Shown here one piece after another: positions 8,810 through 18,268 of a DNA stretch of 64,000 bases (within the stretch, counting starts at the first letter, position 1; each line of letters starts with the position of its first letter). The position numbers and the translations under genes were made by a program. Below the pieces are notes generated by a model. That model searched no databases. It had not been told where the DNA came from and saw only the letters and a program-made list of their open reading frames with translations. The stretch comes from Salinibacillus kushneri (GTDB lineage Bacteria; Bacillota; Bacilli; Bacillales; Alkalibacillaceae). The stretch is from positions 310,001 to 374,000 of the forward strand of contig NZ_FOHJ01000001.1 of NCBI RefSeq assembly GCF_900111405.1, given 5' to 3'.

Positions 8810-9526
8810 TGAGAAACAGATAGAGAATTGGTATGGATTTCCTTGACCTTATATATTTTATTTTGATCCACCTGATCTATATCTTTTCCTTCAAGTCTTA
8901 AGCGGGTAGCACAATTGTCTACGGATGCTATATTTTCATCCCGATCCAATGCATCATAGATGATTTCAGCCATTACAGCATATTTGTAGACCAGAATAGA
9001 TAAATGGCCAAACAAACAGCATTACAATGGATACTCCAAGCATGGTTGCTGCAGTCAAAATAGGCACAAGGCGCTTACCACTAAAGAAAGCAAAGGCGTC
9101 TGGCAGCTTCACATGACTAAACCTATTATACAAAGCAGCTGCGATAATCCAGATATCATACCAATAAAAACGTTTTCTATGTTATCAAACGCCATGTTCA
9201 CTTCATCCAGTTCAATTTGTAATAAGGTGGCTACATTATCTGAAGCAAGTACTGTTGTAATAACCGGATAACCAACCAAACCACTTATTGCAGCTGGTCC
9301 ATCCTTTGCTCTCGTCATACCTATGGCAACCCCAACGGCAAATAAAATGGGAATAAAGTCCAAAATCGCACTACCTGCACTAATGAGAAAGCCGGCAATA
9401 ACATTTCCAGCCCCCTCATCCTTCAGGGTCAATTAAGTAACCAATCCCCATTCATATAGCCGCTGCTGGTAATACTGCAACAGGTAACATGAAGGATTTA
9501 CCAAGATTCTGTAAATATTTCATCAT
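8810..9526 (-). pseudogene. nagP: Wrecked GlcNAc-type phosphotransferase EIICB gene
   Basis: Remnant of a membrane permease that would import and phosphorylate GlcNAc. From ATG at 9526 (GGAGG nine bases before) it reads MMKYLQNLGKSFMLPVAVLP, then hits TGA at 9452-9454. EIIC similarity resumes in another frame (AGNVIAGFLISAGSAILDFIPILFAVGVAIGM, 9150-9420), shifts again (LYNRFSHVKLPDAFAFFSGKRLVPI, 9000-9140), then jumps to an EIIB domain with its phosphorylated cysteine, ENIASVDNCATRLRL (about 8890-8950). Roughly 200 residues of EIIC are missing. Several frameshifts, one stop and a deletion mean it cannot make a working transporter. NagR-like operators flank it. Confidence 0.88.
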
Positions 9527-9644
9527 AAAACATAACCTCCTTTACCATGATATGAGTCTGCTTTCATTCTTTTGAACCCTTATAGGTTTAATTCCACGCT
9601 TCCATTCCTTTAAATGGGACAATCACATATTTACAGCAATGCAA

Positions 9645-9664
9645 TATAGTTGTCTATACGAGTT
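9645..9664 (-). promoter_or_regulatory. NagR-like operator, copy A, upstream of the ruined nagP
   Basis: Reverse complement AACTCGTATAGACAACT is a degenerate dre palindrome, 119 bases upstream of the old nagP start and 18/20 identical to the site at 8577. It is consistent with past NagR control of the transporter. Confidence 0.5.
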
Positions 9665-9680
9665 TTTGTTAACAAAAACT
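9661..9680. repeat. Perfect 20-bp palindrome
   Basis: AGTTTTTGTT followed directly by its reverse complement. It overlaps the end of the NagR-like site and abuts the protease terminator. Its first half supplies the T-run of that terminator on the minus strand; it may also act as a second small hairpin or protein site. Confidence 0.6.
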
Positions 9681-9728
9681 GGCTTCTTTTTAAATAATTA
9701 AACCGAAACAATCATTTAAAAAGAAGCC
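9681..9728 (-). terminator. Terminator of the neutral protease gene
   Basis: Perfect 15-bp stem GGCTTCTTTTTAAAT / ATTTAAAAAGAAGCC with an 18-base loop; on the minus strand it is followed by CAGTTTTTG. It lies 50 bases after the protease stop codon. Confidence 0.85.
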
Positions 9729-9777
9729 TCTATCCTTTTTATCTATAAAATAATCCTTAAATCAACACGAATAAATT

Positions 9778-11427
9778 TTAATAGATTCCTACCTGATCGA
9801 ATCCACTCTCAACAGCAGTTACTTCCTCACTATTTTCTCCGTATAAATCTACAGCAGATTGAACAATAGCGTTACGTGCATCACTGAAGTTTGATGTTGG
9901 TGTTAAGTATGTGGCGATTGCACGATAATAAATATCTCCCAGCTTGTCCTTTCCGATTTGCTCACCTATTAAGTAAGCTGCATGGTTAGTAATAGAGGAG
10001 TTAATATGAACACCGCCATTGTCTATTTCAAGTGGCAAGTCGTAGAATTCATCCATATGTTTTGGATACTGTCCATCTCCATATGGGGTAGCCTCTTCTG
10101 ATACTGGGTACTTGTCCGGATTACTTAAACTGCGTAAAGAAGTGCGACCATCCTCTTTGGCTGCTGGAGCCATAATATCTTCTCCCACTTCCCAATCATC
10201 CTCATCAATAAGGGCTCCAAACACGTCTGCAAAAGATTCATTTAGTGCACCAGATTGGTTTCTGTAATTTAGATTTGCAGTGTGTGTGATGACACCATGC
10301 GTCATCTCATGGGCAGCCACGTCAAGACCTGCTGATAGTGGAACCATATATTCTCCATCTCCATCACCATAAGTCATGTAACGACCATTCCAAAATGCAT
10401 TGTTATAGTCTTCTCCAAAGTGAACGTAGGAAATAATAGGCATACCGTTATCATCCAGAGAATTTCTACCATGTTCATTTAAATAGTAGTCATAAACTTT
10501 TTCTGAATTATAATGCGCATCAACTGCTGGGCTTTCATAATCAGATACCCATGCATTACTATGATTCTCAAAGATTTCATCCGTATTATAATCGTATGTG
10601 TAAATGCCTTCTAAATTCTGATGAACTTCATCGTATAATTTAAATGTGGTATCCTCCCCTGCTTGCGTTTCTTTTGTAGTATGAAGCGTTCTTTTTTCTC
10701 CATGAACACCTTTGCCAATACCGTTTATCGGTTTTGTTTTCAGATTATCGGCATGCAATAAGGCATTATACTGATCGATAACCTCCCCAGTGTTGGCATC
10801 CACAAACACAAACCAATTTCCAGGTTTATCGCCTAAGAAATTCAGGTTTACTTTGTAGGCTAATGAATTATCCTCCACAAATGGATAAACGACTAGTTCT
10901 GATGTAGGTTCAAAAGTTAGTTCTTCCGGTGCATCAACACTTGATTTCGCAATATTTACTGCCTCACCTTTTGTAAGCGCAGCTTTGGTGTCCACATTAT
11001 CATTTGATACGGTTTTGTTGTGATAACCATTAACAGATACAACCTCATTGTTTTCATTAAAATGAACGATAATTTCAGTACCTTCTACTGGCACATCCTC
11101 TTTTGTCTGCTGGAAGCGAACATGAGTCATACCCAGGTCATCTTTTTGGACATCTTTCACCTGTAGATTTTTAGCTGCCTTCTGGATTCCAAGCTTTTTT
11201 TCGTTTTCAGCAAGGTAATCCAGCGCGCTGCCAGCATTACTGGCATTTTGCTTTTTAGCAAATTTTTCCTTCACGAATAGGGGAACATTCGCATTTTCGT
11301 TCCACTTCTTTTCTACCTCTGCTTGAATGGAATCTTGAGAAACCTGTTGTTGAGCTAAAACACCATTTACCGAACCTAATAATAATGCCGACGACAAAAC
11401 AACTGGTAGTGTATACCTCTTTTTCAA
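9778..11427 (-). CDS. npr: Secreted neutral metalloprotease (bacillolysin, M4 family)
   Basis: Extracellular zinc endopeptidase of the thermolysin family. 549 residues: signal peptide MKKRYTLPVVLSSALLLGSVNGVLAQ, FTP/PepSY propeptide to about residue 235, then the mature enzyme with zinc motif HEMTHGVITH, third ligand Glu in NESFADVFG, and the C-terminal catalytic His region GGVHINSSITNHAAYL. Length is normal for a pre-pro-bacillolysin. The start is TTG at 11427 with AAAGGAGG nine bases upstream. It is monocistronic with its own terminator. It supplies peptides and amino acids from external protein. Confidence 0.95.
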   Translation of the reverse strand: MKKRYTLPVVLSSALLLGSVNGVLAQQQVSQDSIQAEVEKKWNENANVPLFVKEKFAKKQNASNAGSALDYLAENEKKLGIQKAAKNLQVKDVQKDDLGMTHVRFQQTKEDVPVEGTEIIVHFNENNEVVSVNGYHNKTVSNDNVDTKAALTKGEAVNIAKSSVDAPEELTFEPTSELVVYPFVEDNSLAYKVNLNFLGDKPGNWFVFVDANTGEVIDQYNALLHADNLKTKPINGIGKGVHGEKRTLHTTKETQAGEDTTFKLYDEVHQNLEGIYTYDYNTDEIFENHSNAWVSDYESPAVDAHYNSEKVYDYYLNEHGRNSLDDNGMPIISYVHFGEDYNNAFWNGRYMTYGDGDGEYMVPLSAGLDVAAHEMTHGVITHTANLNYRNQSGALNESFADVFGALIDEDDWEVGEDIMAPAAKEDGRTSLRSLSNPDKYPVSEEATPYGDGQYPKHMDEFYDLPLEIDNGGVHINSSITNHAAYLIGEQIGKDKLGDIYYRAIATYLTPTSNFSDARNAIVQSAVDLYGENSEEVTAVESGFDQVGIY

Positions 11428-11608
11428 ATAAATACCTCCTTTGTCTTAATTGCTTATTATTATAGAATAATAGATTCATAATTTCATGATTATTTAGAAT
11501 TGTTTTTATCTTATAGACTATTAAATATATACTAGATTAAAAGTCTTAATAAATTTCGATATTTACCATTTCTATCGCTATTTTGTCGTCCTGACCTAAA
11601 ATAGAAAA

Positions 11609-11651
11609 AGCCTCTCCCTTTATAAAGAATGTACTTTATAGGAAGAGGCTC
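11609..11651 (-). terminator. Terminator after the DUF779 gene
   Basis: Stem AGCCTCT..CTTTATA / TATAAAG..AGAGGCT; on the minus strand the hairpin is followed by TTTTTCTATTTT. It may also serve the opposite direction. Confidence 0.8.
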
Positions 11652-11698
11652 TTTACGTTTTGTAAAATGGAAAAGAACATCTGTGAAAATACAGATGT

Positions 11699-12034
11699 TC
11701 ACTCTATGACCTTAGACCTTGTTAAAAACCGCTTTCCTTCAGGTCCCTCTAAGGAAAACATCCCGCCTCGGCCATCAACAACATCAATAATAAGCTGGGT
11801 ATGCTTCCAATATTCATATTGATCCTTGGACATGTAAAAGGGTGTATCTCCAATGCTACCTAATTTCACATCGGCGTTTCCTACACGAAACTCATCACGC
11901 GGATAGCACATTGGCGAACTTCCATCACAGCACCCGCCCGATTGATGAAACATTAAAGGACCGTGCTGTTCTTTTAAGCTTTCAATCAATTCAAGTGCGG
12001 CGTCTGTGGCCACTACTTTTTCCTTCTCTACCAT
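11699..12034 (-). CDS. DUF779 protein linked to aldehyde dehydrogenase
   Basis: 111 residues of the DUF779 family, cysteine-rich in the middle: HQSGGCCDGSSPMCYPRDEF at about 30-49 is the family hallmark and could bind a metal. Function is not established; the gene is repeatedly found next to acetaldehyde/aldehyde dehydrogenases of the ExaC/AldB class, as here, where the dehydrogenase lies 440 bases upstream on the same strand. ATG follows AAAGGATG. I infer a helper or sensing role in aldehyde oxidation. Confidence 0.85.
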   Translation of the reverse strand: MVEKEKVVATDAALELIESLKEQHGPLMFHQSGGCCDGSSPMCYPRDEFRVGNADVKLGSIGDTPFYMSKDQYEYWKHTQLIIDVVDGRGGMFSLEGPEGKRFLTRSKVIE

Positions 12035-12476
12035 GTTTCACATCCTTTCTGGTAAAAAACCTATTAAAGCTAAAAGCTTAATTGAAGAATAGTGTACTGG
12101 AAATGATAGGGGAATCTGGGGATTAAGCAGGATTTTAGAGAATGAATCCTTTCATACAGGAATTACTTTTATCTTTAGAATAATCCATCTTATGTTCATA
12201 GGATCTAAGAATGTTTTCAAACGTCTTTTGCCAATTATTGAACCTCTTTCTAATGTTATTAATCGTAAAATGTATGAATGAAGAATTTTATACAAGGACT
12301 AAACATGAGGATAACGGACTGCACTAAATTTCGTAGATTTATGCTTATTATACTTGTATTCAACCAGTCAGCAGCAACTACAATGAAACTAACCTCTTCA
12401 ATCAAGCAAAAGCTTCAATAAACATGGGGGAGTCGCCAAAAGACAAACTCCCCCCTTAAAGACACACAAGGCAAGC
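12035..12476. other. Gene-poor gap between DUF779 and the dehydrogenase
   Basis: About 440 bases without a convincing gene. It holds the dehydrogenase terminator at 12426-12455 and presumably the DUF779 promoter. A 38-codon plus-strand frame at 12305-12421 has an AAGGA before its ATG but no recognisable product. Confidence 0.6.
12426..12455 (-). terminator. Hairpin after the aldehyde dehydrogenase gene
   Basis: GGGGGAGT pairs with ACTCCCCC around a 13-base loop. The following minus-strand T content (ATGTTTATT) is modest, so it may be a weak terminator. Confidence 0.6.
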
Positions 12477-13997
12477 TTAGAACAATCCTTGAGCATCCTT
12501 ACTATAGCTTGCGAGCAAATTCTTAGTTTGTTGATAATGTGAAAGCATCATTTGATGATTTTCGCGCCCAATTCCGGACTTTTTATAGCCGCCAAATGCA
12601 GCATGGGCAGGATAAGCGTGATAGCAATTGGTCCATACACGTCCTGCTTCAATTCCTCTGCCAAATCGATAAGCCTTATGGAAATCTCTGGTCCAAACAC
12701 CAGCACCAAGGCCATAAAGAGTGTCATTGGCAATATCGAGCGCTTCTTCATCATCCTTAAAAGTTGCAACCGATAAAACCGGTCCAAAAATTTCTTCCTG
12801 GAAAATGCGCATACGGTTGTGCCCTTTAAAAATCGTTGGTTTTACATAAAACCCTTTTTCAAGCTCTCCATCCAGGTGATTACGGTCTCCACCAACAAGT
12901 ACCTCTGCTCCCTCTTGCTTCCCAATATCTAAATACGAAGTGATTTTTTCCATTTGCTCGGTTGAGGCCTGAGCTCCCATCATTGTTTCTGTGTCGAGAG
13001 GATGACCAATTTTGATCTCGTTTACTCGGTTTAATGCTTTTTCCATGAAGTCATCATAAATCGACTCATGGATTAATGCCCGGGATGGACACGTACAGAC
13101 CTCCCCCTGATTCAAGGCAAACATAACCATTCCTTCAATAGCTTTATCTAAAAAGGCATCATTGTTATCCATTACATCATCAAAGAAAATATTTGGTGAT
13201 TTACCACCTAACTCTAAAGTAACAGGAATAATATTCTCAGAGGCATACTGCATAATGAGACGACCTGTAGTTGTCTCTCCTGTAAAGGCAATTTTCGCAA
13301 TACGATCATGAGAGGCTAATGGTTTACCTGCTTCCACACCAAATCCATTTACAACATTAACCACGCCCGCTGGAAGTAAATCATGAATAAGCTCCAGGAG
13401 AACATGGATAGAAGCAGGCGTTTGTTCAGCCGGCTTTATTACGACACAATTTCCGGCAGCAAGTGCTGGAGCCAGTTTCCATGTTGCCATTAAAAGCGGG
13501 AAATTCCACGGTATAATTTGCCCAACTACACCAAGTGGCTCATGGAAGTGATAGGCGACTGTATCATCATCAATTTGACTAATACCGCCTTCTTGAGCAC
13601 GAATGGCACTAGCAAAATAACGGAAATGGTCAACAGCTAGTGGTATATCTGCAGCTAACGCTTCCCGCACTGCTTTACCGTTATCCCACGTTTCGGCAAC
13701 AGCCAGCCTTTCCAAATTCTCTTCCATACGATCTGCAATTTTGTTTAAAAGATTGGCTCTTTCAGTCGGAGATGTTTTCATCCAGCTAGTGGCTGCTTCA
13801 TGGGCAGCATCCACCGCAAGATTGACATCTTCTGCTGTTGAACGGGCTATTTCACAAAACACTTCACCTGTTACTGGGGTAACATTTTCAAAATACTTCC
13901 CCTTTACCGGTGGCTTCCATTCACCACCAATAAAATTATCATAACGCTCCCGAAATTCTACCACTGCACCTGGACGATTAGGTGCTTCATATTTCAT
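12477..13997 (-). CDS. NAD-dependent aldehyde dehydrogenase (ExaC/AldB type)
   Basis: Oxidises aldehydes such as acetaldehyde to the acid. 506 residues from the ATG at 13997, where AAGGAGG stands eight bases upstream; the longer open frame to 14030 lacks a site. Motifs: [30 protein letters not shown], cofactor-binding FTGETTTGR, catalytic Glu in [12 protein letters not shown], and catalytic Cys in [14 protein letters not shown], a form typical of ExaC-like acetaldehyde dehydrogenases. The companion DUF779 gene lies downstream. L-lactaldehyde from rhamnose is another imaginable substrate, but nothing here shows it. Confidence 0.92.
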   Translation of the reverse strand: MKYEAPNRPGAVVEFRERYDNFIGGEWKPPVKGKYFENVTPVTGEVFCEIARSTAEDVNLAVDAAHEAATSWMKTSPTERANLLNKIADRMEENLERLAVAETWDNGKAVREALAADIPLAVDHFRYFASAIRAQEGGISQIDDDTVAYHFHEPLGVVGQIIPWNFPLLMATWKLAPALAAGNCVVIKPAEQTPASIHVLLELIHDLLPAGVVNVVNGFGVEAGKPLASHDRIAKIAFTGETTTGRLIMQYASENIIPVTLELGGKSPNIFFDDVMDNNDAFLDKAIEGMVMFALNQGEVCTCPSRALIHESIYDDFMEKALNRVNEIKIGHPLDTETMMGAQASTEQMEKITSYLDIGKQEGAEVLVGGDRNHLDGELEKGFYVKPTIFKGHNRMRIFQEEIFGPVLSVATFKDDEEALDIANDTLYGLGAGVWTRDFHKAYRFGRGIEAGRVWTNCYHAYPAHAAFGGYKKSGIGRENHQMMLSHYQQTKNLLASYSKDAQGLF

Positions 13998-14035
13998 GTA
14001 CAATTCCTCCTTTTTTAAAATCGTATACAAAATAG

Positions 14036-14072
14036 ATGTAATAACTTGGACAAATGTTGATCTATATTACAT
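14036..14072. repeat. Inverted repeat upstream of the aldehyde dehydrogenase
   Basis: ATGTAATA and TATTACAT separated by 21 bases, 40-75 bases before the dehydrogenase start. It is a possible regulator site. Confidence 0.3.
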
Positions 14073-14223
14073 ATATTAGGTAAAAATAAGGATTATGCAG
14101 AAAATGAGAAAGTTGATTTATTTATACGTACAACTTTTCATTGAGGGTGTGGTGTGCGACTTTTTCACAACGCTATGTTTTACCTCTCTTGTGAGGAAGC
14201 CTTAAGAAATGGAATCCAAACAA

Positions 14224-14260
14224 AAAACGGGCCTTATCGTACGTGATAAAAGCCCGTTTT
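14224..14260 (-). terminator. Terminator of pgcA
   Basis: Stem AAAACGGGC..TTATC / GATAA..GCCCGTTTT. On the minus strand it ends in CCCGTTTTTTG, a good intrinsic terminator just beyond pgcA. Confidence 0.85.
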
Positions 14261-14274
14261 ATAATTCGACAAAA

Positions 14275-14294
14275 TTCGGGTGGTGACAGGCACC
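14275..14294. repeat. Short repeat GGTGGTGACAGGCACC, downstream copy
   Basis: TTCGGGTGGTGACAGGCACC touches the pgcA stop codon. An inverted relative lies upstream of pgcA at 16083-16100. Confidence 0.5.
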
Positions 14295-16000
14295 TATAAC
14301 ACTGCTTCTTTCATTTGCTTGAGTCTTTCTTCACTTTCTTCTCGTGTTTTTCCTTTTACACCAAAATAGAATTTAATTTTAGGCTCTGTACCTGATGGGC
14401 GAAGACAGAACCAGCAGTCATCTTCCAGTAAAAATTTCAGTACGTTCGATTTTGGAAGCTGAATGGTTTCTTTTTTTCCATCTGCTAAATACGTACGTTC
14501 TGAAGCTGCATAATCCTCAACAGCCAGAACTCTTAATTCTCCAGCCTTTTCAAGTGGATTATCCCGGAAGTTCTGCATCATGTTTTCAATTTGTTCCGTT
14601 CCGGCGATTCCTTTAAGGGTAATGGAATGCAGATCCTCTAAATAATAGCCGTGACGTTGGTAAATATCTTCAAGGGCATCAAAAAGAGTTTTTCCTTTTG
14701 ATTTCCAATAGGCTGCAATTTCACTAGCCATCATTGCAGATTGAACAGCATCTTTATCCCGGGCAAAATCACTTATTAAGTATCCGTAGCTTTCTTCGTA
14801 ACCAAATAAGAATTCATGTGCACCCGTTTCTTCATACTCACGAATTTTTTCTCCGATAAATTTAAAGCCAGTTAGTGTGTCTAAAGTGTCTATGCCATAG
14901 TTTGAAGCAACTGCTCGTCCTAATTCTGAAGTTACAATGGTTTTGATCATTAAGCCATTTTCAGGGAGGGGATTCGTTTTAGCAAGAATATAATCGAGCA
15001 TCAAACTTCCCAGCTGATTCCCGGTTAAAACCGTATACTCCCCATCTGAACCTTTTACAGCTACTCCTAAGCGATCTGCATCGGGATCTGTACCAATTAA
15101 TATATCTGCATCGGTCTTTTTCCCGTATTCAATAGCTAAAGTAAAGGCCTGATGCTCTTCAGGATTTGGTGATTCAACGGTTGAAAACTCCGGGTCCGGT
15201 TTGGCCTGCTCCTCTACAATCGTAACCTGATTAAAGCCAAGCTGCTTTAATCCTGCTTTGACGAATTGATGAGCCGTTCCATGCAGTGGTGTAAAAACAA
15301 TCTTTAAATCTTCTGCCTGATCTTGAATAACCTCAGGATTTAATGTAATGGTTTTTAAGTGAGCCAAATACGCTTCATCAACTTTTTCATCAATCCATTC
15401 TAATAATCCCTGTTCTTCCAATTTAGACTGCTCTAAAGCATCTACAGCCAGTTCGTTTTCTACCGCATTTACCTCATACACGATATCCTCAGCCTGGACA
15501 GGTGGAACTTGTCCCCCATCTTCATTATAGACTTTAAATCCATTATATTCTGGTGGATTGTGACTAGCTGTAATCACAACTCCAGCAGCTGTTCCAAGAT
15601 GACGAACAGAAAAGGAAAGTACTGGTGTAGGACGTAAAGAAGTAAATAAATACGTTTTAATCCCGTGTGCCCCCATAACCTTTGCTGTTTCCAGTGAAAA
15701 TTCCGGAGACATATGTCTGGAATCGTGGGCCACAACAATCCCCTCCTTCTTTGCATCTTCCCCTTGCTTCTCTATGTATTTCGCCAAGCCTTCTGCCGCT
15801 TTACGAATGGTATAGATATTCATACGATTGATTCCCGGACCAAGCTCGCCTCGCATGCCTCCTGTCCCAAATGTTAGCGGTTTATAAAAAGCTTCTTCTA
15901 ATTGAGCTTCGTCCGAAGATAATTGATCTAATTTTTGACGTAAGTTGCTATCAAGTTCTTTAAACTGATTCCATCTTTTATAATGGTCTTGCCACGCCAT
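14294..16000 (-). CDS. pgcA: Phosphoglucomutase (alpha)
   Basis: Interconverts glucose 6-phosphate and glucose 1-phosphate for wall polymers, glycolipid and UDP-glucose, and links with galactose use. 568 residues of the alpha-D-phosphohexomutase family: FGTGGMRGELGPG at 43-55, catalytic serine loop VITASHNPPEYNGFK near 145, metal loop GTDPDADRLGVAV near 300, sugar loop GYEESYGY, and phosphate loop RPSGTEPKIKFY near the end. Length equals that of PgcA of Bacillus. ATG follows AGGAGGAGATTGG. Single-gene unit. Confidence 0.95.
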   Translation of the reverse strand: MAWQDHYKRWNQFKELDSNLRQKLDQLSSDEAQLEEAFYKPLTFGTGGMRGELGPGINRMNIYTIRKAAEGLAKYIEKQGEDAKKEGIVVAHDSRHMSPEFSLETAKVMGAHGIKTYLFTSLRPTPVLSFSVRHLGTAAGVVITASHNPPEYNGFKVYNEDGGQVPPVQAEDIVYEVNAVENELAVDALEQSKLEEQGLLEWIDEKVDEAYLAHLKTITLNPEVIQDQAEDLKIVFTPLHGTAHQFVKAGLKQLGFNQVTIVEEQAKPDPEFSTVESPNPEEHQAFTLAIEYGKKTDADILIGTDPDADRLGVAVKGSDGEYTVLTGNQLGSLMLDYILAKTNPLPENGLMIKTIVTSELGRAVASNYGIDTLDTLTGFKFIGEKIREYEETGAHEFLFGYEESYGYLISDFARDKDAVQSAMMASEIAAYWKSKGKTLFDALEDIYQRHGYYLEDLHSITLKGIAGTEQIENMMQNFRDNPLEKAGELRVLAVEDYAASERTYLADGKKETIQLPKSNVLKFLLEDDCWFCLRPSGTEPKIKFYFGVKGKTREESEERLKQMKEAVL

Positions 16001-16082
16001 CCAATCTCCTCCTGCATAAATCTTTATGATAGATATAATAATTTTCCTCGATCCGTACCTTTATTTTAGCATTTGTTGACAA

Positions 16083-16100
16083 CTGTCACCACCCCGCGAA
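16083..16100. repeat. Short repeat, inverted upstream copy
   Basis: CTGTCACCACCCCGCGAA is the reverse complement of TTCG-(CG)-GGGTGGTGACAG, matching the element at 14275-14294 in opposite orientation. The two bracket pgcA. Confidence 0.45.
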
Positions 16101-16205
16101 TATTGTCTATGAGGATTATAAAATTCTTAACTTTCTGAAGAGACATACAGCTTAAATCATGCTACCATACATATAATGAAAGATATAAGATTGGAGGACG
16201 TTATA

Positions 16206-17585
16206 ATGGCCATTAAAACCGAAGCAATCGTTCAGCATTCATTGGATGCTCTTCTGGAGGACGAAACCTTTTTACCCACAGTGAAAGGGGATGCAAGAAA
16301 ACAGGCTTTCACCTCTCTTGCAGCAATTCTGTCCACGCCCAATCATATACATAAGGCTTTTCTTCGTATTGGTTTAGAAGACAAAAAAATTGTCCGTGTA
16401 CCCGCTTTTAGAGTTCAGCACAATAACACACTGGGGCCTTATAAAGGGGGCATTCGTTTTCATGAATCGGTAAAAGAAGAAGAAGTTACAAATTTAGCCG
16501 CCCTTATGACATTAAAAAACGCCCTGCATGAAGTCCCTTTTGGCGGTGGAAAAGGCGGCGTAGTTATCAATCCAAGAGACTTCTCAGAAAAAGATCTTCA
16601 TAAAATTGCGGTAAAATATGTGCATTACTTTAGTGATGTCTTAGGGACAGATAAGGATATTCCCGCGCCAGATATGGGAACAGGAGAAAGAGAAATGGAC
16701 TGGATGATGGCTGAATATAAAAGCATCAAACCAGGCGAGCCTTATCGCGGGAGCTTCACAGGTAAAAGTGTTGTAAATGGAGGTTCCTTAGGACGCCGAG
16801 AAGCAACAGGTAAAGGGGTATATTTTACATTCCGCTATTTACTTCATGATTTTGTCAAAGAGCAATACCAGCTTTTATCCAACACAGATAATCGCTTTGC
16901 CAAGACCGCTCTCAACACCGCAAATCGTCCACTCAAAATTGCTGTACAAGGATTTGGGAATGTAGGGTCTATTGCAGCATTAGAAGCTTATCAATGTACC
17001 TATCTTCAAAATAAGGTGGTTGCTGTTAGCGACCGTCATGTCACCCTTTATAATTCAGAAGGACTGAACATCCCTGGGTTAATAGATTTTACCAGCCAGC
17101 AACACGGAGATTTACCCATAACAGAAAAACAGCTCGAAAAGGCCGGAGTAAAAGCCGATATCCTCCATCGGGAAGAAGTCTTGTATTTAGATGTTGATGC
17201 ATTGTTTTTAGCAGCTCTGGAAGATCAAATTCACGAGGACAATGTAGAACAAATTAAGGCCCCCGTCATTGTAGAAGGAGCAAACGCGCCAGTGACAAGC
17301 GAAGCCGATAATGTATTAAGTGATAATGGGGTTATTATTATTCCTGATATTTTAGCCAACGCCGGTGGGGTTATCGTATCTTATCTGGAATGGCTGCAGG
17401 GTCGTGAAACCCAATTTTATACAGAGGAACAGGTCTTTAAACTTCTCTATGACAAAATGCAGAAAACCATGGATTCCATACTGCCTCCATTCTTTAATGA
17501 TCCATATCCTCTAAGACAAAATTGCTATATCCATGCGGTCATGAAACTATCGACCATTTTATATCGACATGGAAAGCTCTATTAA
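16206..17585 (+). CDS. Glutamate dehydrogenase family (Glu/Leu/Phe/Val dehydrogenase)
   Basis: Reversible oxidative deamination of an amino acid, most likely glutamate to 2-oxoglutarate, with NAD(P). 459 residues from the ATG at 16206, eight bases after GGAGG; the frame stays open to 16176. Motifs: GPYKGGIRFHESV with substrate Lys, LKNALHEVPFGGGKGGV with catalytic Lys, PAPDMGTGEREMDWM, and nucleotide-binding GFGNVGS. It is about 30 residues longer than typical GudB/RocG, with extra sequence before the Rossmann fold (around 220-245), so a different substrate preference is possible. Followed by a GC-rich hairpin. Confidence 0.88.
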   Translation: MAIKTEAIVQHSLDALLEDETFLPTVKGDARKQAFTSLAAILSTPNHIHKAFLRIGLEDKKIVRVPAFRVQHNNTLGPYKGGIRFHESVKEEEVTNLAALMTLKNALHEVPFGGGKGGVVINPRDFSEKDLHKIAVKYVHYFSDVLGTDKDIPAPDMGTGEREMDWMMAEYKSIKPGEPYRGSFTGKSVVNGGSLGRREATGKGVYFTFRYLLHDFVKEQYQLLSNTDNRFAKTALNTANRPLKIAVQGFGNVGSIAALEAYQCTYLQNKVVAVSDRHVTLYNSEGLNIPGLIDFTSQQHGDLPITEKQLEKAGVKADILHREEVLYLDVDALFLAALEDQIHEDNVEQIKAPVIVEGANAPVTSEADNVLSDNGVIIIPDILANAGGVIVSYLEWLQGRETQFYTEEQVFKLLYDKMQKTMDSILPPFFNDPYPLRQNCYIHAVMKLSTILYRHGKLY

Positions 17586-17592
17586 AATATAA

Positions 17593-17612
17593 GGGCGGCA
17601 TTCACGCCGCCC
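17593..17612 (+). terminator. Hairpin after the glutamate dehydrogenase gene
   Basis: GGGCGGC / GCCGCCC with a 6-base loop, seven bases after the stop codon. No T-run follows, so it may stabilise the mRNA rather than terminate. Confidence 0.5.
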
Positions 17613-17679
17613 TCCATTAACTAAGAAATAACAGAAGAATAGAAATTCAACTTTGTACATTATAGGGAGGTGAAACCTA

Positions 17680-18267
17680 TTGAAAAGAATAAAACTGACA
17701 ATTGGAATTTTATTTATATTAATCGGTCTTAGTTTTATCGGTTATCCCCTCTATTATCAATGGTCTCAGTCACAGGAAATAGATGAGCTAACTTCTGCCA
17801 TACACGCGATTTCTACTGGTGAAGAATTCGATAACGCCACGGTTGCACCTGAATTAAAAGAAGAAATCGAAAAAGGAGTACTTCACCTGAAGATCCCCAC
17901 AATTGATTTACATCAGCCCATACTCTCTAAAACCAACAAAAACACCTTAAACGTAGCCTTAACACAAATCAAACCCAATCAGACTCCAGGTAAAGGGAAT
18001 TTTACAATCGCCGGGCATCGAAGCCTGAAAGACGGAAGACATTTTAATCGTCTGCCAAACGTCCAAAAAGGGGAGACAGTCATTTTAGTTGATGATAATA
18101 CGAAATATCACTATAAAATCACGAAAATATTTGAAGTTGAACCAGAGGAGACAGATGTATTAACAGACGTTAAGGAAAAGCAGCTCATCACGCTTGTAAC
18201 ATGTACAGCTACAGGGAGAGACCGAATCATTGTACAAGGGGAATTAGTGGAAACAAAAGAGGGGTAA
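17680..18267 (+). CDS. Class D sortase
   Basis: Membrane-anchored transpeptidase that attaches secreted proteins to peptidoglycan. 195 residues, like Bacillus YhcS. An N-terminal hydrophobic segment (6-24, IKLTIGILFILIGLSFIGY) serves as signal anchor; the catalytic set is His in FTIAGHRSL, Cys in TLVTCTA and Arg in GRDRIIVQG. Start is TTG at 17680 with GGGAGGTGA at good spacing. Its substrates, which would carry LPxTA-like signals, are not in this window. Confidence 0.92.
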   Translation: MKRIKLTIGILFILIGLSFIGYPLYYQWSQSQEIDELTSAIHAISTGEEFDNATVAPELKEEIEKGVLHLKIPTIDLHQPILSKTNKNTLNVALTQIKPNQTPGKGNFTIAGHRSLKDGRHFNRLPNVQKGETVILVDDNTKYHYKITKIFEVEPEETDVLTDVKEKQLITLVTCTATGRDRIIVQGELVETKEG

Positions 18268-18268
18268 A

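Noticed and set aside
11255-11479. Frame overlapping the protease start on the same strand
   Set aside because: Shadow of the protease gene in another frame; the signal peptide and TTG start with AAAGGAGG are clear.
12305-12421. 38-codon plus-strand frame with AAGGA before its ATG
   Set aside because: No recognisable peptide and no supporting context; a chance frame of this length is expected.
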